Notes: generated by a model not told the origin, from the sequence alone. 64,000 nucleotides of DNA from Metellina segmentata (GCA_947359465.1 OX375879.1:92616578-92680577); one strand, 5' to 3'; shown: positions 1 to 13,800, counted from the stretch's first letter. Numbers and translations are program-made.

Positions 1-19
1 ACACAATACATTCGCAACT

Positions 20-270
20 GTAGCAATCATGTGAGACGCAATCAGCACGATAGTCTATATTGCTTAATAAGTTATCCAGTAAAACTATGTAAGGTGATCT
101 ATACTGATAAACAATCCAGCAAAACGGATGTAAGGTGATTGGCATCATAGAAGGTTTGGATCGTAACTTAAGCAATTATGTGAGACGCAATCGGCATAGT
201 AATCTTTATTGATTAATAAATAAACAGATAAACGGATGTGAGGTGATTGTGAGAGTTTCCTCCTATTTTG
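20..270. repeat. Imperfect direct repeat, about 148 bp apart
   Basis: GTGAGACGCAATC occurs near 31 and near 180, followed in both by a similar stretch with a TTA(C)TTGATTAATAA-type sequence. TAAGGTGAT-type motifs recur three times between 90 and 250. It is a degraded tandem or dispersed repeat of unknown class. Confidence 0.5.
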
Positions 271-1728
271 AACTATCTGAAACTAAATGATCGTAATATT
301 TTTGGTACGTAATATTGGTCCCCGAAAGGCCCCACTTCTGCCAAAGTGTCATTATAGTTCTACAATGGCTGCTGCCATGGCTTCAGGCGTCATGCAATAT
401 GCACTGATTGACTAATGAATAGTTGAGTAGAAATATTTACAAGAAATTTCTGAAGAAGCCTTCTATCTATTTAACCTCTGCCACAATCCTAACAGTAAAA
501 TTCAAACTAAATCAATTGAATTCGTAGACATAGAAACGTAATTTATATTGGCCACAATCTATTTCTCTCTTTTGTCAGTAACACTTCATTTGTGCGTATG
601 GGCTTGTGCAAATATTATCCATCGAGCCGTAGAAAATAACTCTACCAAACTGTCAATATGGAATCCTACATTCATCATGTATGTTCCTTGGCACAATTTC
701 ATACCTGGTGCAATAAGCACAGGTTGTCGAAATATTAAAGAAGCTAAACAAATAAATTCGGACTAGCAGGCACAATTTTTAACTTGATGCAATCCAAGAT
801 ACAAAATTCAAACTGAATTAATGGAATCAGACTTGTTTGATTCAAATGATTCATCATGATTTCGTAAATATGCAATATTTTTTATAATGTGCTATATGGC
901 AATTATCGTTCGCTCTACGGTCAATTTACAAAGTATTTCACCTGAAAGATTGTAGCAACTGACAGATCCATTTCACTTATGAGATATTTATACCTTTATC
1001 TATGTCACTAATAATCACTGCAGATGCTTTATTCGAATTCTTTACTTATCACTTCAGCTATTTTACAAATTAAATCATAATTTTAAAAAAGATCAAACTT
1101 TTAAAAACAACACATATTTGTCCTTTGTCCAACACTTTTGTGAATGAACATTGGAGCTCTAAATTCTGTATATTTCTGGAAGTATTTCGCAAAACCAATG
1201 AAATGTTGTTGAAATTTATTTATTTTTCATTTAAGATTTTCACAAAAACAAAACTATTGTATCGTGACTGGATTTCTTAGAAAAATCAACAGCATTTCAA
1301 TGCATTTAATATTAAGCTGAGAGGCTGCTTTTGCATGTTTGAAAATAATAAATCTCGTAAGATAAAGGAGCTTCAATATTTAAAGTGAATACTTATCCCA
1401 TGCATGAAATGTTATATTGCATTTGTTAGTAAGTACTTTGAATATTTCTTGTTACATATATAGAGAGAGAGAATTTAAATCTAAAATATCGATAGAATAT
1501 GTCATTTGCAAATCCGATATAATTATTTTAGCCTATTTCAGTGATTTCAGTTCTGTAGCATAATTTATTTATATATTTTGTCATTAACATCGAAATATTC
1601 CGAAAAACTTTCAGAAAATGTCTCATTATACTTTTTTGTACATTATGTGACTCAGTTTTTAAAATTAATACGTTCACTGAAACATAAATTTCTCATACGA
1701 AACTTTATGCAATTTTTTGTCTTTCCAG
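271..1728. other. Non-coding DNA upstream of the first visible Myt1 exon
   Basis: This is AT-rich intron sequence of Myt1, because the exon at 1729 begins in mid-codon. No exon with finger motifs or family similarity was found. Short open frames (for example 548-766) show no domain. A (GA)n run lies near 1463. Confidence 0.5.
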
Positions 1729-1845
1729 ATGCATGCAGCCAAAAATGAAAAGCAGAGGAAGAGAGGGAAGAGAATTGATTCACTGCCCAACACCTGGCTG
1801 TGATGGAATGGGGCACATATCCGGCAACTATGCCACGCATAGAAG
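1729..1845 (+). CDS. Myt1: Myt1 exon: first half of zinc finger 1
   Basis: The exon follows a polypyrimidine tract and AG at 1727-1728, and ends at a gtgag donor at 1846. It reads (from 1730) a basic linker, then [20 protein letters not shown] followed by ATHR, and leaves two bases of a serine codon. It supplies both cysteines and the conserved histidine of finger 1; the last cysteine is on the next exon. It is the leftmost Myt1 exon recognised. It starts with the last base of a split codon, so there is an exon upstream of the window. Confidence 0.93.
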
Positions 1846-4800
1846 GTGAGAAAAGCATATTTATACTTTTTTCGCAGGCCCTAGTAATTTACAGCTATGG
1901 TTCAGTTCTTTTAAAAAAGCATCTCACTTTCAATTTGATGTCCACATTTGGAAATAGCACTTTACTTTTTTTTAACTTTGAGGGAACGACCCATTAGTAG
2001 CACATATAATAGGCCCTGAAGAATTCAGATTTCAGATTCGTAATAATGTAAAATTGTTTCAAATGAAGGAATAAAAATGTCAACTCATATGACATCCTAT
2101 GCCCCTTTGATTATTTGTTGTGAACTACAAACTACTGTGTTCAAAAACTGGCAAATGTAAAAAATGTAATGAGGGTTGAAGAAACATAATGAAAATTTGA
2201 ATCTAATAAGGTGGTAATCAAACATTTTCTGTACAAGGGTGGTTGAATCTATTTAAATCACCATTTACAAAACTATCCCATTGCAAAAACTGTTTAAAAT
2301 CTAAAGTTGAGATAGATGGAATTTTGAATACATGTTGTTGCTAAGTTAAATGTTGAAGATAGTCTAGTTGAAAAATGTTCGACTACTTCACGTCATGGTC
2401 CGATGAGAAGAATCGACTTCTATAGGACAGGGTTGGAAGTTCTTGAAAGAGAGATAGTGCAACAGTCCTCTCAAACGGCATCCTGATATGTCAAGCGCAG
2501 GGTCTATTAATTTAACTTACTTTGAATGTAATTCTCTCTTCTGTGTCACTTAACTATTATTGTGTGTATGTCCTTTACTTGACGTTGTCTGTCTAAAGCT
2601 TGGCGCAGCTTGGCCAATTATGACCTCTGTGCCGTAGAAATGAAAAACCAACCAATCTGATATGTCAGGTACTACAAGTTCAGGATTCTTTCATTGTACT
2701 TGTTCAATATAAAAATAATTTTTTGCAAATATGAATTTGTAAACTGTTTATTGCACTCAATAAGCACACAGAAGGTGTCTTCATAACTCCTCTGCGTTAC
2801 AAATAAGGCATTATTTTTTCATTTATTTTACTTTAGTCGAGATAAGAAGAAAGAAGTTGCAATGTTATTTATTAAACCAGATAAAGCAGAAAATATGTGT
2901 GTTGTTTGTGAAAGAGCATAACCTATTTCACATGGATAGTCATTTAACTTATCTTCCATCTCCGGGTTAGGCGTTCGACCAAAAGTGTCCGATTTTTAGG
3001 CACAAAATAAAACTACTGTGAGTATTTAGTTTGACTTTGACTCCTTCAAAATAGACTCTATCTCAGTCGATACAAGTCTCATAGTGGATCTTCTACTGCT
3101 GAAAGCTTTATCAAATATCACTTTTTAGGACCTTTCTTCGACTGCTTCGTCGCATTTTTCTTTGTTTCTTCTGCGTTCTGTATGCGGCGCAGTTTTGAAT
3201 TCCTTAACTTACCATGTGTGTACATATCTCTTCTGCGTCAATAAAAACTTTCATTGTGTGTATCTTGTTTGGATCTTATGTCCCTTATGCCATAATACCC
3301 AACCTCACCAATCAAATCATCTCCTGAATTCTGAACTGCCTTTTGAATGTAATCTTCGGCCTGGAATTTGGTCCAATGTCACTTGTAACTACACCTTCAA
3401 AGTAGGACTGTCGAATCGGTGGACAGCCGTAGTTAGTCAAAAATATCTCAGTGAGATCCAAAGAGAACATTGTAACACTGTGGTGAGGGATCTTCTTGTC
3501 CCTACTTTATCAGTTGGGATCTATTTCGTTTAAAGACTTCGCATACACGATAGACAACATTCATCTAACTTTCCTTGTTGAAAGATTGTTTCTAAGGAAT
3601 GTTCTCGTGAAAGTAATGAGCCCTGGTTTCAAAAAATTGTTGACAACATCATGATTTCCATGTATTTTTTGTCCATGTGTCCATGTATTTTTTGTCCACT
3701 TATGTTTTTCCAGTAAGATAGCTGTACCTTTGTTTCAAGGTAAACCGTAGTTCCATAGACCTGGGACTCATCTCCAATCGTGATTTTGTCTTGAAATCAG
3801 CATCACCATTGTAGCATTTCAGTATATCTTGTGAAAGGAAAACTGGAAACAAAACTAGGCTAAACAGAACATATGTGCAGGTATAAGGCTTCCTCGCAGC
3901 AAGATTTGCATGGTTTAGAAAATAGTTGCTGCGTGCATGACCCGTCCGAGTTTGCATATGCCAGACTTAAAGTTCAAGCAGCTCAATAAAAAATTAAGTC
4001 GAATACTTTCAGATTAAACCACGTGTTATTAGTTTGAATATTTTTTATTTGTGTATAGGGCAGATGTTAAATGAGCAGTCAAAGTGTACGTTTTCAATAA
4101 ACGTATTAAAGCATTTTACATTTTTGATTTGCATTGTAATTTCTATTTTTGCATGGTTGGGGTGAATTTTACGTACTCTCCACACTTGTGACTACATTAA
4201 GGTATAGAATCCTTATTCTTTCTCTAACCTAATACAAAAAGTACAAAATACAAAATATGTTTTTCGTGTATTTTTCTTACATGAGCAGAGAACCAGCTCA
4301 AAATATTTTAAAGCCTATTTTATCTAAATAGCTACAACATTGAATTTTATAAAGCAAATGAATTGGGATATGATTAAAAACTATAGATTTGACTGAGTTA
4401 ATATTTATATATATTAATATATTGGCATTTTACTTACAGCCTTTCTGGTTGCCCGCATGCCGATAGATCCCAAATCCAGGCCCAGCATCAAGAATTAAAG
4501 TATGTTATATAATTGTTTAGATTTGTTTAACTTTATTATAAATATTAAAAATCATCAATAAAAGACACATTTAATGAATTTTGTCCTGTTTTCTTAACAA
4601 GTAATTTTTTTATTCTTGATAATGTCATAATTTATAAGCAGTCTTATTAAAAGTGGAATACTTTGTTAAAGAGGAAGTAAACAAGATATTACTAGTCTGA
4701 AATCTGATACGTTTTCCAAAAATTCAAGATAATAAATTAAAACGTTTATGGGAATTTCGTATGCATCTTTCAGTTTACCATCAGACATGTATGTGCTAAA

Positions 4801-7800
4801 AAGCTTTAAAAATAGAAGAAAAACCCAAACAACATTTCATTCCATTTGGGTGATAAATTTATATTTAAATTAATGCAAAACAGACTATATATGTGTGTGT
4901 CATATGTTTTTTAAATCAATCAAAACGCACGATACACATTCAATTACTCTTTATCGGTCTCTGAAGGTTTTTAAATACTGTATAAATATCTCTGAAAAGT
5001 TAGAATTCGAAATGTTTCTTTGATCACAATCAATAATGAAACATATTTCCAGTTTTATTTTTAATATCCGTGATAGTTAATTTGTTTTCATTTCCTGTTT
5101 TGATAAATAATTCGTTGAGAGATTATTCGAAAGTTATTATTCTGTATTCAGACTGTATTCTCAGGTTACATGGTTTGTCAAAAGTTTAAAATGTACTAAT
5201 CTTCCACTATTTTTCATTAAGTCGGGAAAGTAATTTCTCTATAAATTATATTTATATTTCAGGCCTAATTTATGTTATAATGAAAAGCCCAGTGGTCAAT
5301 GGTATCGATATCCAAGCAGCCAGCATGATAAATCAATGTCTCCCATCCTCAGGTGTGTTATTTTGTAATAACTTTGATACAATTTTTCCATCGACAGATA
5401 GTTCATGAAAAAGAGAACCAAACATTTTAATAATAATTATAAAAATTTGTAACGAAAACTGACGGTATTCTGATGAATTTGAAAGTGAATAAAGTATTTT
5501 TTATAGAGGTAACATCTCGTTAAAGCGTTTCATATAAAGTCCTTTACAATGCTATAAATTTCATAATCTGTTATTTTGTACATAAAAAAATTTTAAATGT
5601 CAACCATATTTTGTCTTAAAATCTGGTTGACTAAACTAAATCAGTCAATAGTTTAAAACTAAATCAGTCAATAGTTATAAAAACCAACGAAGTAGGACCT
5701 AAGGTAGATTTTATAATTACTATTCCAGATTTTAATTCATTAATAGTTAGTAAACTGATTTTCAAACATGCAGCAAGAGCTCAGCAAGGTACGTAATATG
5801 ACTGTTTTATGGTTTGTTAAAAGGTTAGATTTAAGTACCTCTAATAGAGATATATTTTAATTAATTTGAACTCACAGCATTGATTAAATTTGCTCTTTTA
5901 TCTATTCATCTCTTGAGATCATGGATACTCACTACTTCAAATTAAAATATTTTCCTTTAAATAAGTAAGAAGTGAAATAAGTAATCAATCTTTTCCTATA
6001 TGAGATCTTGTCAATGTATTCATAAGAGGCTATCTTTGGTTTTTAGATTCGATTTACACGAAAAAGTAACCAACTGGAATGTAACTATACACTTAACACA
6101 TTCAAAATGAGAACTAAAATCCTGAAAAAGAGCAACAAAAATACCTATCTGAAAAGAAAACAATATTAAAGTATTTCAAAGAATATTTCCGTATTACTAT
6201 TAATATGTTTATCTCTATTTTGTTTGCATGTCTCATGTAATGTGAAAAAAATCAGGAAACTTAGCTAAGTACAATAGTGTGTTCTCTGTACAAAATGTTC
6301 CAGCCTTAAAGATTTACACAAGCTTCTCAATAAAAATAAAATTTTAGTTTAAACATGCATTTTGAAAATAAGTCAAATTAACGATTGCATATACTTCTAA
6401 CCCAAACACTGTTATGAAACTGAAAATAGTTCCTTGCAATTTTTCTATTTCGTTGTTCTTTTCTAGTGTTTTAAAAAACAAATAAATAAATAAGAAAAGC
6501 CTTCTATGTTTTATCGAATGAACCCGGATATTTTATTAATAAAGTCATGTTTTTTTGTTTAATAAATCTTGATGTTACATTCATTAAAAGATGTATGCTT
6601 AATTTTACTATCTCTGAATTATTTAGATGCCCAACACCCGGATGTGATGGCTCTGGTCATGTGACGGGAAATTATTCTTCACACCGAAGTCTGTCTGGCT
6701 GCCCCAGAGCAAATAAACCGAAGAAAATGGTAAACCGGGACGAAAAGAATGATTCAGAACCTCTCAGGTAAGAGATCCATATCTTTAATTAAAAAATGGC
6801 AGCACACATAATTAAATGAACCTCAAAAAATAACTTACAATTTTTCAGGGCATTTTATTTTAGTTTATTTTAAATGTTTTATGTTTATATTAAATTGAGC
6901 GAATATTAAATAAAATGAAAATCTTTTTTTTTAATCCCACGCCCAGCTTAAGGCCTTTCGGCCATACGCTGTCTTGCCGTCCAATAGAGCGAAGAAAGTC
7001 CTTGGGGAGAAGGATCCCTGGTGTCAATGTCCTGTAAATTAGAGCACTCCGCAAGGTGTTGTCTGTTCATAAGACCATCGCAACAAAGCGGGCAGATCTG
7101 GGAGGTAGCCACACCATTCCTATGTAGGTTGAAGGTAGTCGTGTCCTGTTAACAAGCGAAAACAGGCCACTCCCACACTTCTTGGTAGATCAGTAGGAAT
7201 TCTTCCCTAAAACTCAGCAGGCAGTCCCAACTCCTTCCCTGTATATCCCTCTGATACTGCAGTTTTCTTAGTTTCTTGAACTGAGATTTTATGTAAGTTC
7301 TGCAGTTCCGCAAAGGGAGAGGTGGAGAAGGTTGGGGCAGGGAGAGGGCCGATTTAGCCAATCTGTCAGCTTCCTCGAAATAAAAATCTTAAAGCACATG
7401 AAAGTAGTTAAATTTTAATACAATTTTAATGCTGTAGGTTTCTGATGAAGCAAATAAGAAACAAAATAGAAAAAATTAACTATGATATCCAACATTTATT
7501 AAACGATAGTAATAAAAATAGCAGTGTATTCCTTCCCACGTCGAACTTGAGGGAAATGATATTGCGGACACTTTGGCTAAGGCTGGTGCTTGTGAGGCCT
7601 CTGTGCCGTCAGCACCCCTCACCTTTTTGGAGATCTTCTCAAAAATAAAGCACAAGAATAAGATCAATGTCCCCCCCAGAGCACCCATGGTATCACTGTT
7701 CACGACCTGGAGGCTCCCTGGCTCAAGGTTTCAATAGGCAGGACCAAACTATTCTTGCCCGCTTTCGAAGTGGTCACCTTAAATCAATGAAATTTTCCGA

Positions 7801-10800
7801 AGGATCCAAGATCTTTGAGATTTGTAACAACTGTTCCACTGAGCAGGCTTCGCATCACCACATCCTCTCGTGCCTGGGGCTCTCCAAACAGGACTTGACT
7901 GTCGATCCATTGACGGTGTTGGATTTTTTGAGGGTGTATAACGTCATGGACCTGGTCTAGCACTGCTGGCCAATGGGGGCGTGCAACAACAGCAACAACA
8001 ATAAAAAAAGCATATGAATATAATTCTTATATTGATAACATTAAAAACTGCATTTTGAAAACTATTATACCCCCCTTTAGATTTAGATAAATCATACTAG
8101 CGAACAATCGCACAGTTTTAATTATTTGTAGTAAAAATTTAAAACTTCGTCATCAAGATATTGTCAAGTTTTTAACAAGGTCAAGATCTAGTCAGTTTTC
8201 TTCTAATGATGAGATACCTTGTCCAACAAGATCTTATAAGTATTACTAACGTCGAGATAACCACCATAAGGGTTAAAGGCATACTTTCATTTAATTGGAG
8301 CAATAAAATAAATCTATAATCTCGGGTTATTTCTAAATATACGATATTATTAAATATTCCGTTCATCAAAGGGCCCTCGCAGCTTATGGGACGCTCTTTT
8401 CAATCGTCGGTTTCAATTTAGAGAATTCGCCTCATTTTAGAATTTTTAATTAAAAGCTACCGATCTCTACAAATTATAACACCCAATAGCTTAATAAATA
8501 ACGATTTCAAAAAAGTTTTGATTAGTGAGTATTGACCGACTATTTTTACTGAGCAAGTAACGTTAGTGAAACAAGACGTATGCGAATGTACTAAACATAT
8601 GTATTTTCTTAACAGGTGTCCCATTCCGGGATGTGACGGCTCAGGTCATGTCACAGGAAAGTTTCAATCGCACAGAAGGTAGGTTCTGTTTCATTTGAGC
8701 ATTTACTAAAACTTCTAAAATCGAAAGCATGTTAAATAAAAATTTACCTAGCTATAGACGCTCCCCTTATGAAATCACCTTATTTACCTCTCTCCAGCAC
8801 TGCATGATTTTAATAACAATCGAACTATTGCCTCATTCGACATATTCTTCTATCTGAATGCATTAGATTTTAGAGAAATAAGCATCCTCTTTTGAAATTT
8901 GAGGGACGCTTTACTTAAGTTTAGTTTTTACTCTCCGAATCGCTTCAGTTATTTAAGGAGGCTTTGTCTAAACTTTGCATGAGCATGACTATATTTTACT
9001 CCGTTCAATGGAAATGTAATGTATTGAAGTAATACATAACGATTCATTGCAACATAAAGAAACAAAAAACATGTGCCTAAAGTCTATCCAAAAATAATGA
9101 AATTATAAAAATTATTAAATTGTTTCTAAAAATAAGAAAAACGTTTTATGATATTTTAAGAGTTGTTTCTAATGTCAAATCAATATCTAGATGGTGATAA
9201 ATATCTTCTCAATATTTTTTCGGGTAATTTCAACTAATTTGCACCTAAACTTGTTTTGCACTGTGTGATTGAATAAGCAGTAGCGGTTTTTTTCTTCATC
9301 TAATATGCGGCAAATTTCAAAAGTTGCAATTTATTAGAACAAACATCGAATCGCTTAATTTGGTTGGCACAATAGGTTTCACGTTACTTCCACTAAACTG
9401 TATATTGAATTTAAATTGCTGCCAACGAAATTTATCTTCACGTTGCAATACTAAACAAATTTGATCAAATGCGATCAGCTATTTAGTTTGGCGTAAAGTG
9501 CCTATTCACGGACCTTGTGTCAAAACACCCGAAATCCAATCTAATTCAGATTTTAAGTTCCAAGACTTAATCTCTTCCATCAAAACTAAAATTAGGTATT
9601 TTCAATGACAATTAATTTTTTAAACATTCCACTTTTAGTTAAATTTTACTTGTCCGCTGTAGACAGAAACCGATATAAAAGATTAAGAACAAGAAAATAA
9701 CAAGAGGACAAGAATAGCCCCACCATTGCCATTCTAGCCTACAATAAATTCTTAAGGTCATTGTTTCCTTTGTATGTCTTTTCCTCGTGTTTCTCCATTA
9801 ATTGACGTTGTTTGACCTGTTTGAAGTAACTTGTCCAAATATTTCTCTTGATCCATGAAACACAACCAGTCTATGTACGTCTTAGGAAAGGATTTGGAAA
9901 ATGTGGGCATTGTAATTTCTGAAGAACAGTTTCAGTAGTAGTTCATTCAATAAACTATCATTTAATACTTACAAAATATCGTATCATTTAATACTTACAA
10001 ACAAATTCGTCATAATTATATTCCATAGATTCATTACACGGTCATTTCTAATTAAATAATATTGTATTGTTCAAAATAAATATGTAAATAACTTCTCAGT
10101 CTTAGACTATTCTCGGCTTAACAGATCCTACTTTGTATTCTTTCCCGATATACAGAAAATGCAATATGTATAAAACAGATATCATATAAAATAAAAGTTA
10201 CATCAAATACGTCATAAGGCGGAAATACGTTTGGTATTTACGTCACATGTGGTTTTCGCAAGTTTGCAAAGGAATCACTATAAAATTAGCTCGTTCAATT
10301 CATGCGTAGTTTCGAGTCTCTTTTAATTTAATTTATTAGAAGTCTACCCAGTTTATGTTCTACACATTTGAATAAGTCATTTCAATGCAGTTTCCAAGAT
10401 ATCCATACTCCCAATCATACAAACCCCAACACCCAAAGTATCAACTAAATGTACTGAAAAAGTCTTAGAACTAAACGCATTCATTCTTAGACTAGTTTGC
10501 TTCATTTTATAGACATAGATCATTTTAGAGTGCTTATCATTGTGAGTCGAGTTGAACTAAATGTTGGTGAACTGCGGTTTTCAGTTCTTCGGGCTGTCCC
10601 ATTGCCAGCCACAGCAAGATTCGACTCGATCCAAACCCTAGTGAGCCTAAGCCGGTCATAGTTGAAGGAACGAGTATACACACCTAATTATACAAACCCC
10701 GACACCCAAAGTATCAACTAAATGTACTGAAAAAGTCTTAGAACTAAACACATTCATTCTTAGACTAGTTTGCTTCATTTTATAGACATAGATCATTTTA

Positions 10801-13800
10801 GAGTGCTTATCACTGTGAGTCGAGTTGAACTAATTGTTGGTGAACTGCGGTTTTCAGTTCTTCGGGCTGTCCCATTGCCAGCCACAGCAAGATTCGACTC
10901 GATCCAAACCCTAGTGAGCCTAAGCCGGTCAAAGTTGAAGGAACGAGTATACACACCTAATTATACAAACCCCGACACCCAAAGTATCAACTAAATGTAC
11001 TGAAAAAGTCTTAGAACTAAACACATTCATTCTTAGACTAGTTTGCTTCATTTTATAGACATAGATCATTTTAGAGTGCTTATCACTGTGAGTCGAGTTG
11101 AACTAATTGTTGGTGAACTGCGGTTTTCAGTTCTTCGGGCTGTCCCATTGCCAGCCACAGCAAGATTCGACTCGATCCAAACCCTAGTGATCCTAAGCCG
11201 GTCAAAGTTGAAGGAACGAGGTAGGCTGAGCCAGTGCTCTCTTTTATTGCACTGTCAGAAGCAACTGACCGATACAAGCAATGTAGGCTCGGCAGGGAAA
11301 CGCACTAGGACCCTTCGTGATTGTTGTGATTAATATTGCATGAGCGATCGCTTATACTTGACTTGTTTACCTTGCATGGCTCTTTGAAATAGTTGCATGG
11401 TTTTTGCTTGACAACTTTTTAAAGGGTATGAACACATAAACATCTGACGAACAATCATAATGCATGGTTAAGAAAAACAAAAAAAAATACGTGTTCTTCA
11501 GAAGCAATTTTATTAAAAACCAGCAAAGTCGATTGCGTATTTTTTTTTCAGTTTTTTTAGAGACTAAATTTTAAATTGGTTCATTGGAAATCACAACAAT
11601 GCTATTGATTTCGAAATACGCAGTATTTTGATAAAACCTGCGAAAGTTAATTCAAAGAATCTTATCACGTACACATTCCTTTACCTTCTAAACCTATAAT
11701 TTAACCATCAAAATTCTTTTATGAACAAAAATATATTCATGAACTGTATTGATGGGTGAATGAAAAGAAAATTAATTTTTTTTAAGTAGATTATATACGA
11801 GAAAAAATTTTGTTCCATTAATAAATTATTTGAGGAGATTAAATGTTCGACATTAAAATGTTTCTTTTCACTACAGAAAGAAACCAAAATTATCAAAATC
11901 GAATCTAACAATATTTCTCAAAATATCTAAGAATTCAATACTAAGTTCAATAAAAATATTAATCATCTTAATCTTAATTTCTCAATTGACTTGAATTCCA
12001 CTTCAATTGCTATCCTTCAAAATCATTGACAATTCAGTTGAGCTTCGTATACAACAAATCTTTACAATTCATGATTGATTTTTGAGTTCATATTCTTCCT
12101 TCTTGATTTAAATTTAGATCATTGTCGACATTTGCCGGTAATTGTTTAAAAAAGGAAGAAACAGGTGAGTGAATTTCTGTGTGTGGAAAAAAGTAAATTT
12201 ACTAATTTAAACTTATGGTGTACTTTTAACGAGTCCAAGTCATTTCATTAATGATATATTTAACTATTTGAAAGTTTATCTATTCAACCATTTCGTTCCT
12301 TGTTGAGAGACAAAGGCAATACAGAACCTCAAAATTTACAATCAGTAAACTGCATGGCTATTAGAACCCGTGTTAGTAATATCCATACGATCATAAACAC
12401 GTGATCTTCAACATTTCTCACTTATGCTCAAAGTGTTCGAACTGGCTAGGCCCTGAATAGGCTGACGCTTGTAGGCGCTAATTCTGTTATTTCTTTTCTT
12501 AACAATTAGTACTGTCTGCCGGGTCACTTAGAGTAGCTGCCCTGAAATGCTTAGAACTGAATGCTTAGTGTAATTGTCTGTACCGCATTGTGGTATTAAG
12601 GTGGTACCCTTTATCCCTGCAGTTGTCCTACGCCCGGCTGCGATGGTAGTGGCCACGCTAACGGTACTTTCCTCACCCACCGTAGCCTATCTGGCTGCCC
12701 CCGGGCGGCCCAGGCGGTACGTAAGGCTAAAGCAACTGTCGATGAAGACGCGCCTGCTGTGCCGGTCAAGCATCAGTCAGGTACGTACTGTTCCTCATGT
12801 TTGATGAGTCAGTACCGGTACACCACGCGCAAAACCATCAAACAATAGGCGAATATTTAGCGCATTTTTAAAACTGAATAAAACTCGCAAAATATCTTAA
12901 TTAAATAGAAAGACGGAATCAAAAATTGATAGCTCCGAAATGGGTATTTTGTTTCACAGTTAGATTCGAGATTATTGTTCGACATAATATAGATGGCATA
13001 GTTTCATTCAGACTTCAAAGTACAGTCAAAGTATACGTTATTTATTGAAATTAATTTTATGGAAACGCATTCTTACTCATGCCTAGTATATATTTATGTA
13101 GCAGTTGGCTTCTTGAGCAGTTGTTTTCCTGCATTGCCTTTGTCTCAAATACTGATTCCCCATGTTAAAGTCTGCAAATAAAAAGTAGCAACCCCAAACG
13201 TTTTCATAAAAAAATATAATAATGTGGATGTTGGTAAACACGCAGAAGAGAATGAATATATTCTGTCCTCCTCCAACATATTTCCATGCCAAAGTATTGC
13301 TTTAATCGATTATTTGAATGGTACAATCCAAGTCCCAGGTATTGCTAGTTGATAAATAAACTAGGCTTAAAGTATGCCTTAAACAGTAAATATTTAAAAT
13401 TTGATAAACGGGTTGAAGTTCAAGGAAAATTAAATGCCTAAAATCTTATCTCTGTCTTTGGAATATTCCTCTTGATATTGAGAGAGGTACTATTCATGTA
13501 CGTACTTTGTCAAAGCTATGCTATCCATCGACCTTTAATTGAAATAGACGTATCAAATGAATGGAGTTGTTGTCGAAGGGAAATCTCTGAAAGGAAAATC
13601 ACAAATCAGCTTAGCCGATTGGTTATAGAAGCGCAAACAAGTGCTTTTGATCCCGGCGGATAATCACTTTAACCAATCAATATTTTAGGATTCATGCTTT
13701 TACCCACAACCACGTCAGAGTGAAATCGAACAACTGGAAGAAATAAAAAGAAGCTTCGGACACATGCTCCTTTTATTTCGTTTAAAAGTCGATGATTCTA

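Larger units (their letters stand above)
10408..11220 (+). repeat. Three 273-bp tandem repeats carrying a Myt1 exon
   Basis: The motif ACCCAAAGTATCAACTAAAT starts at 10431, 10704 and 10977, so the period is exactly 273 bp. Copies differ at only a handful of positions. Each unit holds intron sequence, the acceptor and the 90-bp finger exon. The unit boundary falls at the exon's 3' end: two copies continue into tatacacacc and the third into the true donor gtaggctg. Confidence 0.97.

Noticed and set aside
3162..3533. 123-codon open frame on the plus strand
   Set aside because: It has no domain and overlaps a mariner relic on the other strand.
10770..11333. Two similar open frames ([12 protein letters not shown]...) on the plus strand
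   Set aside because: They run through intron and exon in a frame different from the zinc finger and merely mirror the 273-bp repeat.
12116..12164. Candidate exon after an ATTTAG acceptor reading [15 protein letters not shown]
   Set aside because: It starts well after HR of finger 3 but lacks the required SGCP cysteine, and its donor phase does not fit the next exon. The exon at 11131-11220 fits fully.
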